From: Rubritepida sp. | GTDB taxonomy: Bacteria > Pseudomonadota > Alphaproteobacteria > Acetobacterales > Acetobacteraceae | NCBI GenBank assembly: GCA_014376425.1 | Contig: JACMRO010000561.1 | Coordinates: 1-9,552, forward strand | Length of the DNA stretch: 9,552 nucleotides | Direction of reading: 5' to 3' | Shown: piece after piece, positions 1 through 6,881 of the stretch | Position numbering within the stretch: position 1 is the stretch's first letter | Layout: the number at the start of each line of letters is the position of its first letter | Notes under the pieces: generated by a model | Databases searched by the model: none | What the model was told of the DNA's origin: nothing | The model's input: only the letters and a program-made list of their open reading frames with translations | Program-made: the position numbers and the translations under genes

Positions 1-114
1 GCGGGCTGCGACAGGGCGCTGGAACACGCCATCATCACCGCGCCGGAGAAGCGCGACCCGGCGCTGCTTGCGAAGCTGGACGCGGTGGCGGGGCGGCTGC
101 TCAGCGCCCGCTGA
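1..114 (+). CDS. C-terminal end of an unrecognised protein (partial)
   Basis: The plus strand is open from the first base in frame 1 and ends at TGA 112-114, giving the last 37 residues of a gene that begins outside the window. The peptide runs from AGCDRALEHAII to AGRLLSAR and looks like one or two amphipathic helices. About 35 of its 37 codons end in G or C, the pattern of the clear genes in this window, which argues for real coding. The stop overlaps the 3' end of the minus-strand crotonase gene by 14 bases, so the two genes converge. I do not recognise the family: no motif is complete enough to assign a function. Moderate confidence that it is a gene, none about its product. Confidence 0.55.
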   Translation, partial: AGCDRALEHAIITAPEKRDPALLAKLDAVAGRLLSAR

Positions 115-886
115 ACACTGGCGACCGCTTCTCGCGGAAGGCAGCCAGCCCCTCGCGCACGTCGTCGCTGGCCTGGCTTGCCTGGGCGCGCGCGGCGCAG
201 CCGGTGGCGTCGAACTCGCCCCGCGCGATCTCGTTCAGCGCCCGCTTCATGCCCTGCACCGCCAGCGGCGCCATGGCGGCCAACCGTTGCGCCAGGTCAT
301 CCACCGCTGCGTCCAACCCATCCGCCGGCACCATCTGCGTCAGGTAGCCGATCGCGAGCAATTCCGGCGCGGCCAGTTTCTCGGCCGTCAGGAACAGCCG
401 CTTGGCGGCGTTCAGCCCTAGCCGCGAGGCGTATCGCACCATGCCCGAGGGGTAGTAGTGAATGCCCAGCCGTGCCGCCGGCATGAACATCTCCATGCTG
501 TCCAGGCCAATGCGGAAATCGCAGCACAGGGCCAGGTCGGTCGAGCCGCCATACACCCCGCCATTTAGCCGGCAGATCACCGGCAGCCGCAGGTTTTCAA
601 GCCGCGTCGCCACATCCTCGAAGCTCAGCTGCGGCCCGCCCGTGGTGACCGCCGCATCCGGCCGCGCCGCCAGGTCGCCCAGGTGGTAACCGGCCGAGAA
701 CGCCCGCCCTGTGCCGGTGAAGACCAGCACCCGCAATGCCGGGTCGGCCTCCACCGCGTCCAGCGCCTCAGCCAGCGCCGCGAGGTCAGGCGGCTCGATC
801 CGGTTCAGGTGCCGCGGCCGATTGAGCCGCAGCGTGGCGACGGCGCCTTCGCGCGTCAGGATGGGCGTCGTCGCATCTTCGATCAT
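101..886 (-). CDS. Enoyl-CoA hydratase/isomerase (crotonase) family protein, atypical active site
   Basis: A 261-residue crotonase-fold protein, the usual length for the family. Members bind acyl-CoA and stabilise a thioester enolate through an oxyanion hole; reactions include hydration, isomerisation and hydrolysis. Visible landmarks are AFSAGYHL (residues 62-69, first oxyanion-hole segment), NGGVYGGSTDLALCCD (108-123, second segment) and the C-terminal helical part ending REKRSPVFSGR. Aligned by eye with classical hydratases, the first catalytic Glu is Asp117 and the second (in the PE motif after FGQ) is Ala137, within FMPAARLGIHYY. A standard 2-enoyl-CoA hydratase is therefore doubtful; an isomerase, hydrolase or other crotonase activity is possible. 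ATG at 886 is the only usable start: no alternative start codon lies in frame back to the upstream gene's stop, 40 bases away. No clear Shine-Dalgarno is seen, so translation may depend on the upstream gene. Confidence 0.88.
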   Translation of the reverse strand: MIEDATTPILTREGAVATLRLNRPRHLNRIEPPDLAALAEALDAVEADPALRVLVFTGTGRAFSAGYHLGDLAARPDAAVTTGGPQLSFEDVATRLENLRLPVICRLNGGVYGGSTDLALCCDFRIGLDSMEMFMPAARLGIHYYPSGMVRYASRLGLNAAKRLFLTAEKLAAPELLAIGYLTQMVPADGLDAAVDDLAQRLAAMAPLAVQGMKRALNEIARGEFDATGCAARAQASQASDDVREGLAAFREKRSPVFSGR

Positions 887-926
887 GTGGCCACGATAGG
901 CGAACCCGGCCGGTCCGGAAGCCCGG

Positions 927-2456
927 CTAGGCGAAGATGTCGCTGCCGGTAAGGTAGTTGTAGAACTGGCTGGTCTGTTCGGTGCTTTCCGAGAAGGCGA
1001 CCAGCACATCCGCCCAGCTGGCCAACCCCTGGTCGATCAGCCCGGTCCAGAATGCCTTGCCAGCGTTGTCGGAAGCGCGCTCCAGCCCGTTGACGTAGAA
1101 GAGTTCCACGATCTGCCCGGTCGCCAGGCCACCGATCAGTGCCTGAAACTCGCCGGAGGAGATGATGGTCTCGGCCACCTCGTGGACGGACACGCCCTGT
1201 TCCAGCACCGACCGCCAGAAGGCCAGGCCGCCCGCGTCGGGCTCGCGGTTCAGCGCGATGTCGTACAGGCTGCGCACCTGCAGTGCCTGCGCATCCACCG
1301 CCCACAATGCGCGGGTGCTGTCGGCGTAGAGGCTTTGCGCCTCGCTGCTGGTGGCGAAGAGGGTGGCCATTTCCGCGCGCGACAACACGCCACCATCCAG
1401 CTCGGCGGTCCAGAAGCCGAGGCCGCCGCTGTCCGAGGCGCGGCCCAGGACGCGGTTGTAGAGGATTTCGACGAACTGGGTGTTGCTCAGCCCGTTGACG
1501 TCCTGCGCGCTGCTATGGGCTTGCAGGTAGCTGGTGAACTCGCTGCCATGCAGGAGCGTCTGCGCGAGGTCGACAGCGGTAGCGCCCTGGGAGAAATGGT
1601 CCAGCACCCCCATCATCTCCAGCCCGCCGGTCTGTCGCCCGGCGATGCCCAGGAACATACGGGTCAGCAACGCCTGGTTGGTGCCGGCGCCGAAGGCCAG
1701 CTCACCATCCGCCGTCGCCAGCGTGTCCTGCCCGGCCAGCATGAAGGCACTGCCGCCCAGCTGGATGAGCGCGCCCTCCGCTGTCAGCGAGACCGTGAGC
1801 CCGACCGCCGAGCCGTTGCCGCCGCCCAGGATCGCCTGCAGGCTGGTAGCCTGGGTGACCACATCTTCGACCTGGACGGTGAAGGCACGGTCGGTTTGCA
1901 GCCCGCCTACATCGGTGGCGCGGACCGTGAACTGCAGCACGGGGGCGGTGGCGTGATCCAGCGTCACCCCGTTCGCCAGCCGGACGCGCAGCCCGTCCAG
2001 CACGAACAGCCCGGCATCGGGGCCGATCAGCGACAATGTTGCGCTGTCGCCCAGATCGGGGTCGGTCACCGTGACGCGGGCGACCTGGCGACCGCCGATC
2101 GCATTCTCGCCGATCATCGTGTTGGTGACGTTGCCGAAGGGCAGCAGCACCGGCGTCTCGTTCACGTCACTTACGGCAAGATACACCGTCTCGCCGCCAT
2201 TATCGGTCATGTCGGCGAAGCTGATGAGGATGCTGAGCGGGACGCTGCCTGAAGTCTCGTAATCCAGTGCGCCGCTGACCGTCACCTCGAAGGTGTTGAG
2301 GTCGACGCTGTAGCTGGCACCACCTGACCCCGTCGCGGTGATGCTGGCGACCGCGGCTGGAAAGTTTCCGCTGTCGAGTGTGAGGAAGCCGATGCTGGCG
2401 GATGCGGTGTTCTCGGCGACGGCGCCGCCGCTGGACCAGCCCAGGACATATGGCAT
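927..2456 (-). CDS. Cadherin-like and DUF4214 repeat protein, probably secreted
   Basis: A 509-residue acidic protein. Residues 1-100 look like one cadherin-like/Ig-type beta repeat (ending LAVSDVNETPV), and 101-200 a second (VTDPDLGDSATLSL, LQFTVRATDVGG). After a glycine-rich linker (about 205-255) come four DUF4214-type helical units at about 265-311, 328-378, 394-442 and 449-500. Three carry the hallmark spacing of Leu-X-Arg, Asp, Gly-Gly/Ala-Gly, Phe-Trp; the first is degenerate. DUF4214 proteins are commonly surface or extracellular in proteobacteria. There is no N-terminal signal peptide, while the C-terminus ends in a short hydrophobic/acidic tail (SDIFA). Type I secretion is therefore inferred, although no RTX nonapeptides or ABC exporter genes are visible here. 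The start has a good AAGGA at 2465-2469, 8 bases upstream. It lies between glpD (45-base gap) and the crotonase gene (40-base gap). A structural, adhesive or envelope role is a guess; substrate and partner are unknown. Confidence 0.85.
   Translation of the reverse strand: MPYVLGWSSGGAVAENTASASIGFLTLDSGNFPAAVASITATGSGGASYSVDLNTFEVTVSGALDYETSGSVPLSILISFADMTDNGGETVYLAVSDVNETPVLLPFGNVTNTMIGENAIGGRQVARVTVTDPDLGDSATLSLIGPDAGLFVLDGLRVRLANGVTLDHATAPVLQFTVRATDVGGLQTDRAFTVQVEDVVTQATSLQAILGGGNGSAVGLTVSLTAEGALIQLGGSAFMLAGQDTLATADGELAFGAGTNQALLTRMFLGIAGRQTGGLEMMGVLDHFSQGATAVDLAQTLLHGSEFTSYLQAHSSAQDVNGLSNTQFVEILYNRVLGRASDSGGLGFWTAELDGGVLSRAEMATLFATSSEAQSLYADSTRALWAVDAQALQVRSLYDIALNREPDAGGLAFWRSVLEQGVSVHEVAETIISSGEFQALIGGLATGQIVELFYVNGLERASDNAGKAFWTGLIDQGLASWADVLVAFSESTEQTSQFYNYLTGSDIFA
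957..1664 (-). repeat. Four DUF4214-type protein repeats
   Basis: Within the DUF4214 gene, four units of about 47-52 residues follow each other. The best three share a helix with Tyr, Leu and Glu/Arg, then Ser/Pro-Asp, Gly/Ala-Gly, a Phe-Trp pair, a Gly-Val/Leu-Ser/Ala turn and a last helix ending in Ser-Ser-Glu or Ser-Thr-Glu. Examples are NRVLGRASDSGGLGFW (334-349), IALNREPDAGGLAFW (400-414) and NGLERASDNAGKAFW (456-470). The first unit (LGIAGRQTGGLEMM, 269-282) has lost the Asp and the Phe-Trp. The repetition is clear in protein but diverged in DNA, so the copies are old. Confidence 0.75.
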
Positions 2457-2464
2457 GTAGGAAA

Positions 2465-2469
2465 TCCTT
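2465..2469 (-). promoter_or_regulatory. Ribosome binding site of the DUF4214 gene
   Basis: Read on the minus strand this is AAGGA, 8 bases before ATG 2456. It fixes the start of the DUF4214 protein without a signal peptide. Its first base is also the last base of the 8-bp inverted repeat at 2469-2493. Confidence 0.6.
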
Positions 2470-2493
2470 GCGATGTGGCTTCATGACATCGCA
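2469..2493. other. Perfect 8-bp inverted repeat between glpD and the DUF4214 gene
   Basis: TGCGATGT (2469-2476) and ACATCGCA (2486-2493) are exact reverse complements separated by 9 bases. In the minus-strand transcript this would be a hairpin starting 8 bases after the glpD stop and touching the AAGGA ribosome binding site of the next gene. There is no following U-run, so it is not a standard intrinsic terminator. It could be an operator, an RNA-processing or stability stem between two cistrons, or chance. Confidence 0.4.
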
Positions 2494-2501
2494 CAGGCCG
2501 A

Positions 2502-3986
2502 TTAGCGTTCCGTGAACGGGACGGATCCCATTCGGCGCCGCACCCGCTCCTGCTGCACAGGGGTCAGGTGCAGCCCCAGCTTGCTGCGGCGCCAGAGAAT
2601 ATCCTCGGCGCTGCGAGCCCATTCGTGGGCGATCATCCATTCGATCTCCCGCTCGGTCAGCCCGCCGCCGAAATGCTCGCCGAGGTCGGCCTGCCCCCGG
2701 GCTTCGCCCAGCAGCGCCGGCAGCGCGGCGCCATGGGTGCGCACCAGGCGGGGCAGGCCCTCCAGCCATGGATACCGGCGTCCCATCTCTGCCTCGAAGG
2801 CCGCGAGCCCCATGCCCAGGTCGCCGCCGGGCAGGATGGCCGCTGCCGTCCACGGGGTGCCGGCCCGGCCCAGCGCGCCGCCCACCAGCCCCACCGCCTC
2901 CTCCGCCAGACGGCGGAAGGTGGTGATCTTGCCGCCATAGATCGTCAGCAGCGGCGCGCCCTCCCGGTCCAGCTTGAGCACGTAGTCGCGGGTGACGGCG
3001 GAGGGGTCGGCGGTGCCATCGTCGAATAACGGCCGCACGCCCGAATAGCGCCAGACGATATCCGCCACCGCGACCGGCCGGCTGAACTGGCGCGATACCG
3101 CGGCGCAGAGATAGGCGGCCTCGGCATCGGTGCAGACCGCCTCGCCGGGGTTGCCCTCATGCGGCACGTCGGTGGTGCCGATCAGCGAGAAGCGGCCCTC
3201 ATAGGGGATGACGAAGACCACGCGGCGATCATCATTCTGCAGGATGTAGGCGTGGCTGCCGTCATACAGCCGGGGCACGACGATGTGGCTGCCGCGCACC
3301 AGGCGGACCGCGCCCGAGGGCCTGGAATGCGTGGCGGCCAGGGCCTGGGCCACCCAGGGCCCGGCGGGGTTGACCAGGGCACGGGCGGTCACCTGGCGGT
3401 CCTGCAACCTCACCGTCCAGTGACCGGCATGCCGCGTGGCCTCGATGAACCCGGTTCGGGTCAGCACCGTCGCGCCGCGCAGGGCGGCGTCCCGCGCGTT
3501 CAGCAGCACGAGGCGGCTATCCTCCACCCAGGCGTCGGAATAGGCGAAGGCATGGGTGATGGCGGACGATAGCGGCGCGGCGCAGGGGTGGCCGGCGGTG
3601 GCGAAAGCCTCGGCCCCCGGCAGCGTCGCCCGGGCCGCCAGATGATCATAGAGGAAGAGCCCGGCGCGGATCAGCCAGCGCGGCCGCATCTGCGGACGGT
3701 GCGGCAGCACGAAGCGCAGCGGCCAGATGATGTGGGGCGCCGCGCGCAGCAGCACCTCGCGCTCGGCCAGCGCTTCGCGCACCAGGCGGAACTCGCGGTG
3801 TTCCAGGTATCGCAACCCGCCATGGATCAGCTTCGAGGAGTTGGAGGAGGTGGCCTGCGCCAGGTCGTGGCGCTCCACCAGCATGACGCGCAGGCCACGG
3901 CCGGCCGCATCGCGTGCGATACCCGCGCCGTTGATGCCGCCGCCGATGACCAGCAGGTCCAGCACCTCTTGCCCGTCATCCGTCAT
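2502..3986 (-). CDS. glpD: Aerobic glycerol-3-phosphate dehydrogenase (FAD)
   Basis: GlpD oxidises sn-glycerol 3-phosphate to dihydroxyacetone phosphate on the inner face of the cytoplasmic membrane and passes electrons through FAD to quinone. The 494 residues match the family's usual ~500. The FAD-binding Rossmann motif is VIGGGINGAGIARDAAGRG (residues 13-31), followed by TSSNSSKLIHGGLRYLEH (46-63), which is typical of GlpD. YSGVRPL (314-320) and GGKITTFRRLAEEA (351-364, second family signature) follow, and residues from about 385 form the DAO_C domain with EWARSAEDILWRRSKLGL. ATG 3986 is chosen because the Rossmann strand follows it directly; the open frame continues upstream into the divergent chemoreceptor gene, but without family-like sequence. 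Only a weak AGGG lies before the start. No glpF, glpK or glpR is adjacent, so the gene appears to stand apart from a glycerol-uptake operon. Confidence 0.96.
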   Translation of the reverse strand: MTDDGQEVLDLLVIGGGINGAGIARDAAGRGLRVMLVERHDLAQATSSNSSKLIHGGLRYLEHREFRLVREALAEREVLLRAAPHIIWPLRFVLPHRPQMRPRWLIRAGLFLYDHLAARATLPGAEAFATAGHPCAAPLSSAITHAFAYSDAWVEDSRLVLLNARDAALRGATVLTRTGFIEATRHAGHWTVRLQDRQVTARALVNPAGPWVAQALAATHSRPSGAVRLVRGSHIVVPRLYDGSHAYILQNDDRRVVFVIPYEGRFSLIGTTDVPHEGNPGEAVCTDAEAAYLCAAVSRQFSRPVAVADIVWRYSGVRPLFDDGTADPSAVTRDYVLKLDREGAPLLTIYGGKITTFRRLAEEAVGLVGGALGRAGTPWTAAAILPGGDLGMGLAAFEAEMGRRYPWLEGLPRLVRTHGAALPALLGEARGQADLGEHFGGGLTEREIEWMIAHEWARSAEDILWRRSKLGLHLTPVQQERVRRRMGSVPFTER

Positions 3987-4088
3987 GCGGCGGACCCTGC
4001 CCCAGTACGATGGGATTGTCAGCCCGTTAGGCGCCCGTTCACCCCGCAATGCGATGGGCTGTGCATCCGCTTGAAGAAGGCCACACCG
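3987..4088. promoter_or_regulatory. Divergent intergenic region of glpD and the chemoreceptor gene
   Basis: These 102 bases separate the two divergent start codons, so both promoters are expected here unless one lies inside the opposite gene. I see no convincing -35/-10 pair on either strand, no flagellar sigma-28-type sequence and no clear operator palindrome. The region is otherwise without a gene. Confidence 0.45.
4073..4080 (+). promoter_or_regulatory. Ribosome binding site of the chemoreceptor gene
   Basis: GAAGAAGG lies 8 bases before ATG 4089 and decides this start. The frame is open much further upstream, but that part is antisense to glpD and carries no chemoreceptor-like sequence. 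Confidence 0.6.
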
Positions 4089-5789
4089 ATGCGCGCCGTC
4101 CAGTCCCGTCTTGCCCTCGACCGCATCGGCCTGGCGCCGCGGATCATTGCGCTCAGCCTGGCCACGCTGCTGGTGGCCTTCACGATCTTCTGCGCCTGGG
4201 GGGTGCTGGTGCTGCGCGACCAGGAGACGGCCAGGGTGCAGGCGCGGCTGGAGCGCGACCTGGCGCTGCTGGATTCGGTGACAGCGCAGCACGGCAGCGC
4301 ATGGTCGGTGAACGACCAGGGCCAGTTGCTGCGCGGCACCACGCCGCTGAATGGCCGCAACGACCTGGTGGATATCGTCTCCAGCGGCACCGGGGGTGTC
4401 GCCACCATCTTCCTGGGTGACCAGCGCATTGCCACCTCGGTCGTCAACCCGCAGGGCCAGCGTGCCGTCGGCACCCGCATCGCCGCCGGCCCGGCGCGCG
4501 AGACGGCATTTGAGCGCGGCCAGCAATTCAGTGGCAGCAACCTCATCCTCGGCGTCGAGCATCTCACCGTCTACCGGCCGATCCGCGACGCGGCCGGGCG
4601 CCAGGTCGGGGTTCTGTTCGTGGGCCAGCCCATGGCGCAGGTGCATGCTGGCTCGAGCGCGCTGGCGTCACGGGCGATGCTGGTGGGCGGCGGGGTCGTG
4701 CTGGTGTCCGGCCTGCTCGCCTGGTGGCTGCTGGGCCGCATCCTGGCACCGATCACGCAGCTGGCAGGTGCCATGCAGGCGTTGGCCGGCGGCGTGCTGG
4801 ATGACGAGGTGCCGCAGCAGGGAAGGCGCGACCAGATCGGCCACATGGCGCGCGGGCTGGAGGCGCTGCGTGCCCGTGCCCGGCATGCCCGCGCGCTGGA
4901 GGTGGAGGCAACCGGCCAGGCCGAGCGTTCGGCACAGGATCGCCGTACCCAGGCCGAGGCGCTGGGAGGCCGGCTGCGTGACCGGATGGGGCAGGCCACC
5001 ACCGCCCTGTTCGACCGCGCGCGCGAATTGCAGGGTGCGGCCGAGGCGCTGGGCAGCAACGCCAGCGGCGCCTCGGCCCGCGCCGGCATCCTGGGCGCCC
5101 GCGCCGGCGAGGCGACGGCCGACGTGCAGTCGTTCGCCGCTGCTGCCGAGCAGCTCGCCGCCTCGATCGCGGGGATCACCCGGCAGGTGGGCGAGGCCGG
5201 CACCGTCGCCGCCCGCGCCACCCGCGATGCGCGGGCCACCGACGCCACCATGCAGGGCCTCTCCGCCTCGGCCGGGCGCATCGGCCAGGTGGTGAAGCTG
5301 ATCGAAAGCATCGCCGCGCAGACCAACCTGCTGGCGCTGAACGCCACCATCGAGGCGGCGCGTGCGGGTGAGGCCGGGCGCGGCTTCGCCGTCGTCGCCG
5401 CCGAGGTGAAGGCGCTGGCGGCCCAGACCGCGCGCGCCACCGAGGAGATCGGCGAGCAGATCGGCGGCATGCAGCGCGACACCGAGGGCGCGGTCACCGC
5501 GATCCGCGGCATCGGCCAGGTCATTGAGGAGCTGAACGCGATCAGCGCCGGCATCGCCGAGCGTGTGGGCCAGCAGGGCGAGGCGACGCGTGAGATCGCC
5601 CGCAGCGTGGCCCAGGCGGCGCAGGGCACGACCGACCTGGACCGCGGCATCGGCCAGCTGCAGGCGGCGGTGGGCGAAACCGAACAGGCGGCCCATGGCC
5701 TGCGCGCCGTCTCCGAGCAGATCCGCCAGGCAGGGGAGGGAATCGAGCGCGACGTCGAGGCCATGGCGCGCGAATTGCGGGCCGCCTAG
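4089..5789 (+). CDS. Methyl-accepting chemotaxis protein with periplasmic Cache domain
   Basis: A transmembrane chemoreceptor of 566 residues that would sense a ligand in the periplasm and control the CheA kinase through CheW. Order of parts: short cytoplasmic N-terminus; TM1 about 19-42; periplasmic domain 43-195 of the single-Cache type (DIVSSGTGGVATIFLGDQR, 95-113, then VYRPIRDAAGRQVGVLFVG, 161-179); TM2 about 196-219; HAMP about 217-270; coiled-coil signalling domain to the end. The kinase-binding hairpin tip is intact, with AAQTNLLALNATIEAARAGE (409-428) and GRGFAVVAAEVKALA (430-444). The C-terminus (RELRAA) has no CheR/CheB-docking pentapeptide of the NWETF type, so adaptation would rely on other receptors or direct enzyme binding. 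No che genes are adjacent, so it is an orphan receptor. The ligand cannot be told; Cache domains of this kind often bind small organic acids. msrA follows after 53 bases on the same strand. Confidence 0.95.
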   Translation: MRAVQSRLALDRIGLAPRIIALSLATLLVAFTIFCAWGVLVLRDQETARVQARLERDLALLDSVTAQHGSAWSVNDQGQLLRGTTPLNGRNDLVDIVSSGTGGVATIFLGDQRIATSVVNPQGQRAVGTRIAAGPARETAFERGQQFSGSNLILGVEHLTVYRPIRDAAGRQVGVLFVGQPMAQVHAGSSALASRAMLVGGGVVLVSGLLAWWLLGRILAPITQLAGAMQALAGGVLDDEVPQQGRRDQIGHMARGLEALRARARHARALEVEATGQAERSAQDRRTQAEALGGRLRDRMGQATTALFDRARELQGAAEALGSNASGASARAGILGARAGEATADVQSFAAAAEQLAASIAGITRQVGEAGTVAARATRDARATDATMQGLSASAGRIGQVVKLIESIAAQTNLLALNATIEAARAGEAGRGFAVVAAEVKALAAQTARATEEIGEQIGGMQRDTEGAVTAIRGIGQVIEELNAISAGIAERVGQQGEATREIARSVAQAAQGTTDLDRGIGQLQAAVGETEQAAHGLRAVSEQIRQAGEGIERDVEAMARELRAA

Positions 5790-5830
5790 CCATCCGGCCG
5801 CCCCATCCCCATCTAACGACTTAGGACGAT

Positions 5831-5836
5831 GAGGAG
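5831..5836 (+). promoter_or_regulatory. Ribosome binding site of msrA
   Basis: GAGGAG lies 6 bases before ATG 5843. It is the strongest Shine-Dalgarno in the window and suggests msrA is translated efficiently on its own rather than by coupling to the chemoreceptor gene. Confidence 0.7.
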
Positions 5837-5842
5837 ATTGCC

Positions 5843-6391
5843 ATGGCCGACGCCCGTGAGACCGCCCTTCTGGGCGGCGGATGCTTCTGGTGCCTGGATG
5901 CCGTGTATCGTGAGTTGAAAGGCGTGCTGGAGGTCGAGAGCGGCTATGCCGGTGGTCACCAGGCAAACCCGACTTACGAGCAGGTCTGCGCCAAGGGCAC
6001 CGGCCATGCCGAGGTGGTGAAGGTCGTCTTCGACCCCAACGTGGTCAGTTATGCCGACCTGCTGCGGATCTTCTTTACCCTGCACGACCCGACGACGAAG
6101 GACCGCCAGGGCGCCGATGTCGGGCCGCAATACCGCAGTATCATCATCGCGCAGGACGAGCCGCAGATGGCGACGGCGCGCGAGGTGATGGCCGAGATCG
6201 AGGGGCTGAACATCTGGGGCGGCCCGATCGTGACCGAGCTGGTCGGCCCGCAGACGTATTGGCCAGGCGAGGCCGAGCACCAGGATTACTTCCGCCTCAA
6301 CCCCTGGTCGGGCTACTGCCGCGCGGTGGTCGGCCCCAAAGTCGCCAAATTCCGCAAGAATTTCATGGCCCGACTGAAGGAGACCGCGTGA
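5843..6391 (+). CDS. msrA: Peptide-methionine (S)-S-oxide reductase MsrA
   Basis: MsrA reduces the S-epimer of methionine sulfoxide, free or in oxidised proteins, with electrons normally from thioredoxin. The 182 residues are the usual length for a single-domain enzyme. The active site GGGCFWCLDAVY (residues 11-22) gives the catalytic Cys14, and SGYAGG (33-38) and HAEVVKVVFDP (55-65) are family motifs. GPQYRSII (94-101), AEHQDYF (144-150) and NPWSGYC (153-159) follow; Cys159 is a likely resolving cysteine. The active-site motif is of the GCFWC rather than the E. coli GCFWG type, so Cys17 is a second cysteine three residues from the nucleophile. No signal peptide is present, so it is cytoplasmic. 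Its stop overlaps the start of msrB, so the two are almost certainly one transcription unit. Confidence 0.97.
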   Translation: MADARETALLGGGCFWCLDAVYRELKGVLEVESGYAGGHQANPTYEQVCAKGTGHAEVVKVVFDPNVVSYADLLRIFFTLHDPTTKDRQGADVGPQYRSIIIAQDEPQMATAREVMAEIEGLNIWGGPIVTELVGPQTYWPGEAEHQDYFRLNPWSGYCRAVVGPKVAKFRKNFMARLKETA

Positions 6392-6810
6392 TGTTCGGCA
6401 GCAAGACCGCGACGAAGACCTTCCCGATCAGCAAGACCGACGCCGAGTGGCGCGAGGCCATGCCCGCCGAGGCCTACCGCGTGCTGCGGCAGCATGGCAC
6501 CGAGCGGGCCGGCGCCAGCCCGCTGAACGCTGAGAAGCGCGCCGGCGTGTTCACCTGCGCCGGCTGTGGCACTGCGCTTTTCGAGGCCGGCACGAAGTTC
6601 GAGAGCGGCACCGGCTGGCCCAGCTTCTTCGCCCCCATCGAGGGCGCCACCGAGACCACGACCGACCGCAGCCTTTTCATGACCCGGACCGAGGTGCATT
6701 GCGCCCAATGCGGTGGCCATCTGGGCCATGTCTTCCCCGATGGCCCCGCGCCCACCGGAGAGCGTTATTGTATGAACGGCGTCTCACTGGCTTTCCGGCC
6801 GCAAACCTGA
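6391..6810 (+). CDS. msrB: Peptide-methionine (R)-S-oxide reductase MsrB
   Basis: MsrB reduces the R-epimer of methionine sulfoxide and complements MsrA. The 139 residues show the full family pattern. LRQHGTERAGASPLN (32-46) is near the N-terminus, and two zinc-binding pairs are present, CAGC (56-59) and CAQC (104-107). ESGTGWPSF (71-79) and GGHLGHVFPDG (108-118) follow, with the catalytic RYCMNGVSLAF (125-135) placing the nucleophile at Cys127. No export signal is seen, so it is cytoplasmic. ATG 6391 shares its A with the msrA stop (TGATG); an in-frame GTG at 6388 is an alternative that adds one residue. AAGGAG at 6377-6382 is 8 bases from the ATG and 5 from the GTG, favouring the ATG. The enzyme is a separate protein, not an MsrA-MsrB fusion as in some bacteria. 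Confidence 0.97.
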   Translation: MFGSKTATKTFPISKTDAEWREAMPAEAYRVLRQHGTERAGASPLNAEKRAGVFTCAGCGTALFEAGTKFESGTGWPSFFAPIEGATETTTDRSLFMTRTEVHCAQCGGHLGHVFPDGPAPTGERYCMNGVSLAFRPQT

Positions 6811-6881
6811 GGGCCGACACGCGTTTGCCTTGTGTTCACCGCAGTCCTGTTGTCTGTGGGCTTCGCTTCTAGGGAGAGTGC
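6811..6881 (+). other. Intergenic region before the propeller-deacetylase-desaturase unit
   Basis: These 71 bases separate msrB from the GTG start of the propeller gene. I see no stem-loop with a T-run, hence no intrinsic terminator for msrAB, and only a poor promoter-like pair (TTGCCT at 6825-6830 with TGTTGT at 6848-6853). The end of the region carries the ribosome binding site at 6871-6878. Read-through from msrAB is possible. Confidence 0.35.
6871..6878 (+). promoter_or_regulatory. Ribosome binding site deciding the propeller gene start
   Basis: AGGGAGAG lies just before two candidate starts, GTG 6882 and in-frame ATG 6888. The GGAG core (6873-6876) is 5 bases from the GTG and 11 from the ATG, which leans towards the GTG. 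Either start leaves the signal peptide intact. Confidence 0.5.

Noticed and set aside
91..109. GC-rich imperfect stem (GGGC-GCT with AGC-GCCC) at the convergent gene ends as a terminator
   Set aside because: It has a bulge, lies inside coding sequence and has no T-run on either side. At this GC content such stems are common.
887..1009. 41-residue N-terminal extension of the crotonase, from a start at 1009
   Set aside because: It overlaps the end of the DUF4214 gene out of frame, is Ser/Pro/Arg-rich and not crotonase-like. ATG 886 gives the standard N-terminus.
1182..2252. Plus-strand open frame (356 codons) opposite the DUF4214 gene
   Set aside because: His/Gln/Arg/Ala-rich composition without motifs. 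The opposite strand encodes clear repeat domains with a good ribosome binding site.
3987..4646. Upstream extension of the glpD frame by 220 codons
   Set aside because: The added part is antisense to the chemoreceptor gene and not GlpD-like. ATG 3986 directly precedes the FAD-binding motif and gives the normal family length.
4571..5966. Minus-strand open frames (397 and 432 codons) opposite the chemoreceptor gene
   Set aside because: Shadows of the Ala-rich coiled-coil coding sequence. They show no family motif and run across the msrA start.
6825..6853. Possible promoter TTGCCT - 17 bases - TGTTGT before the propeller gene
   Set aside because: The -10 matches only half of the consensus positions. 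It is not distinguishable from background.
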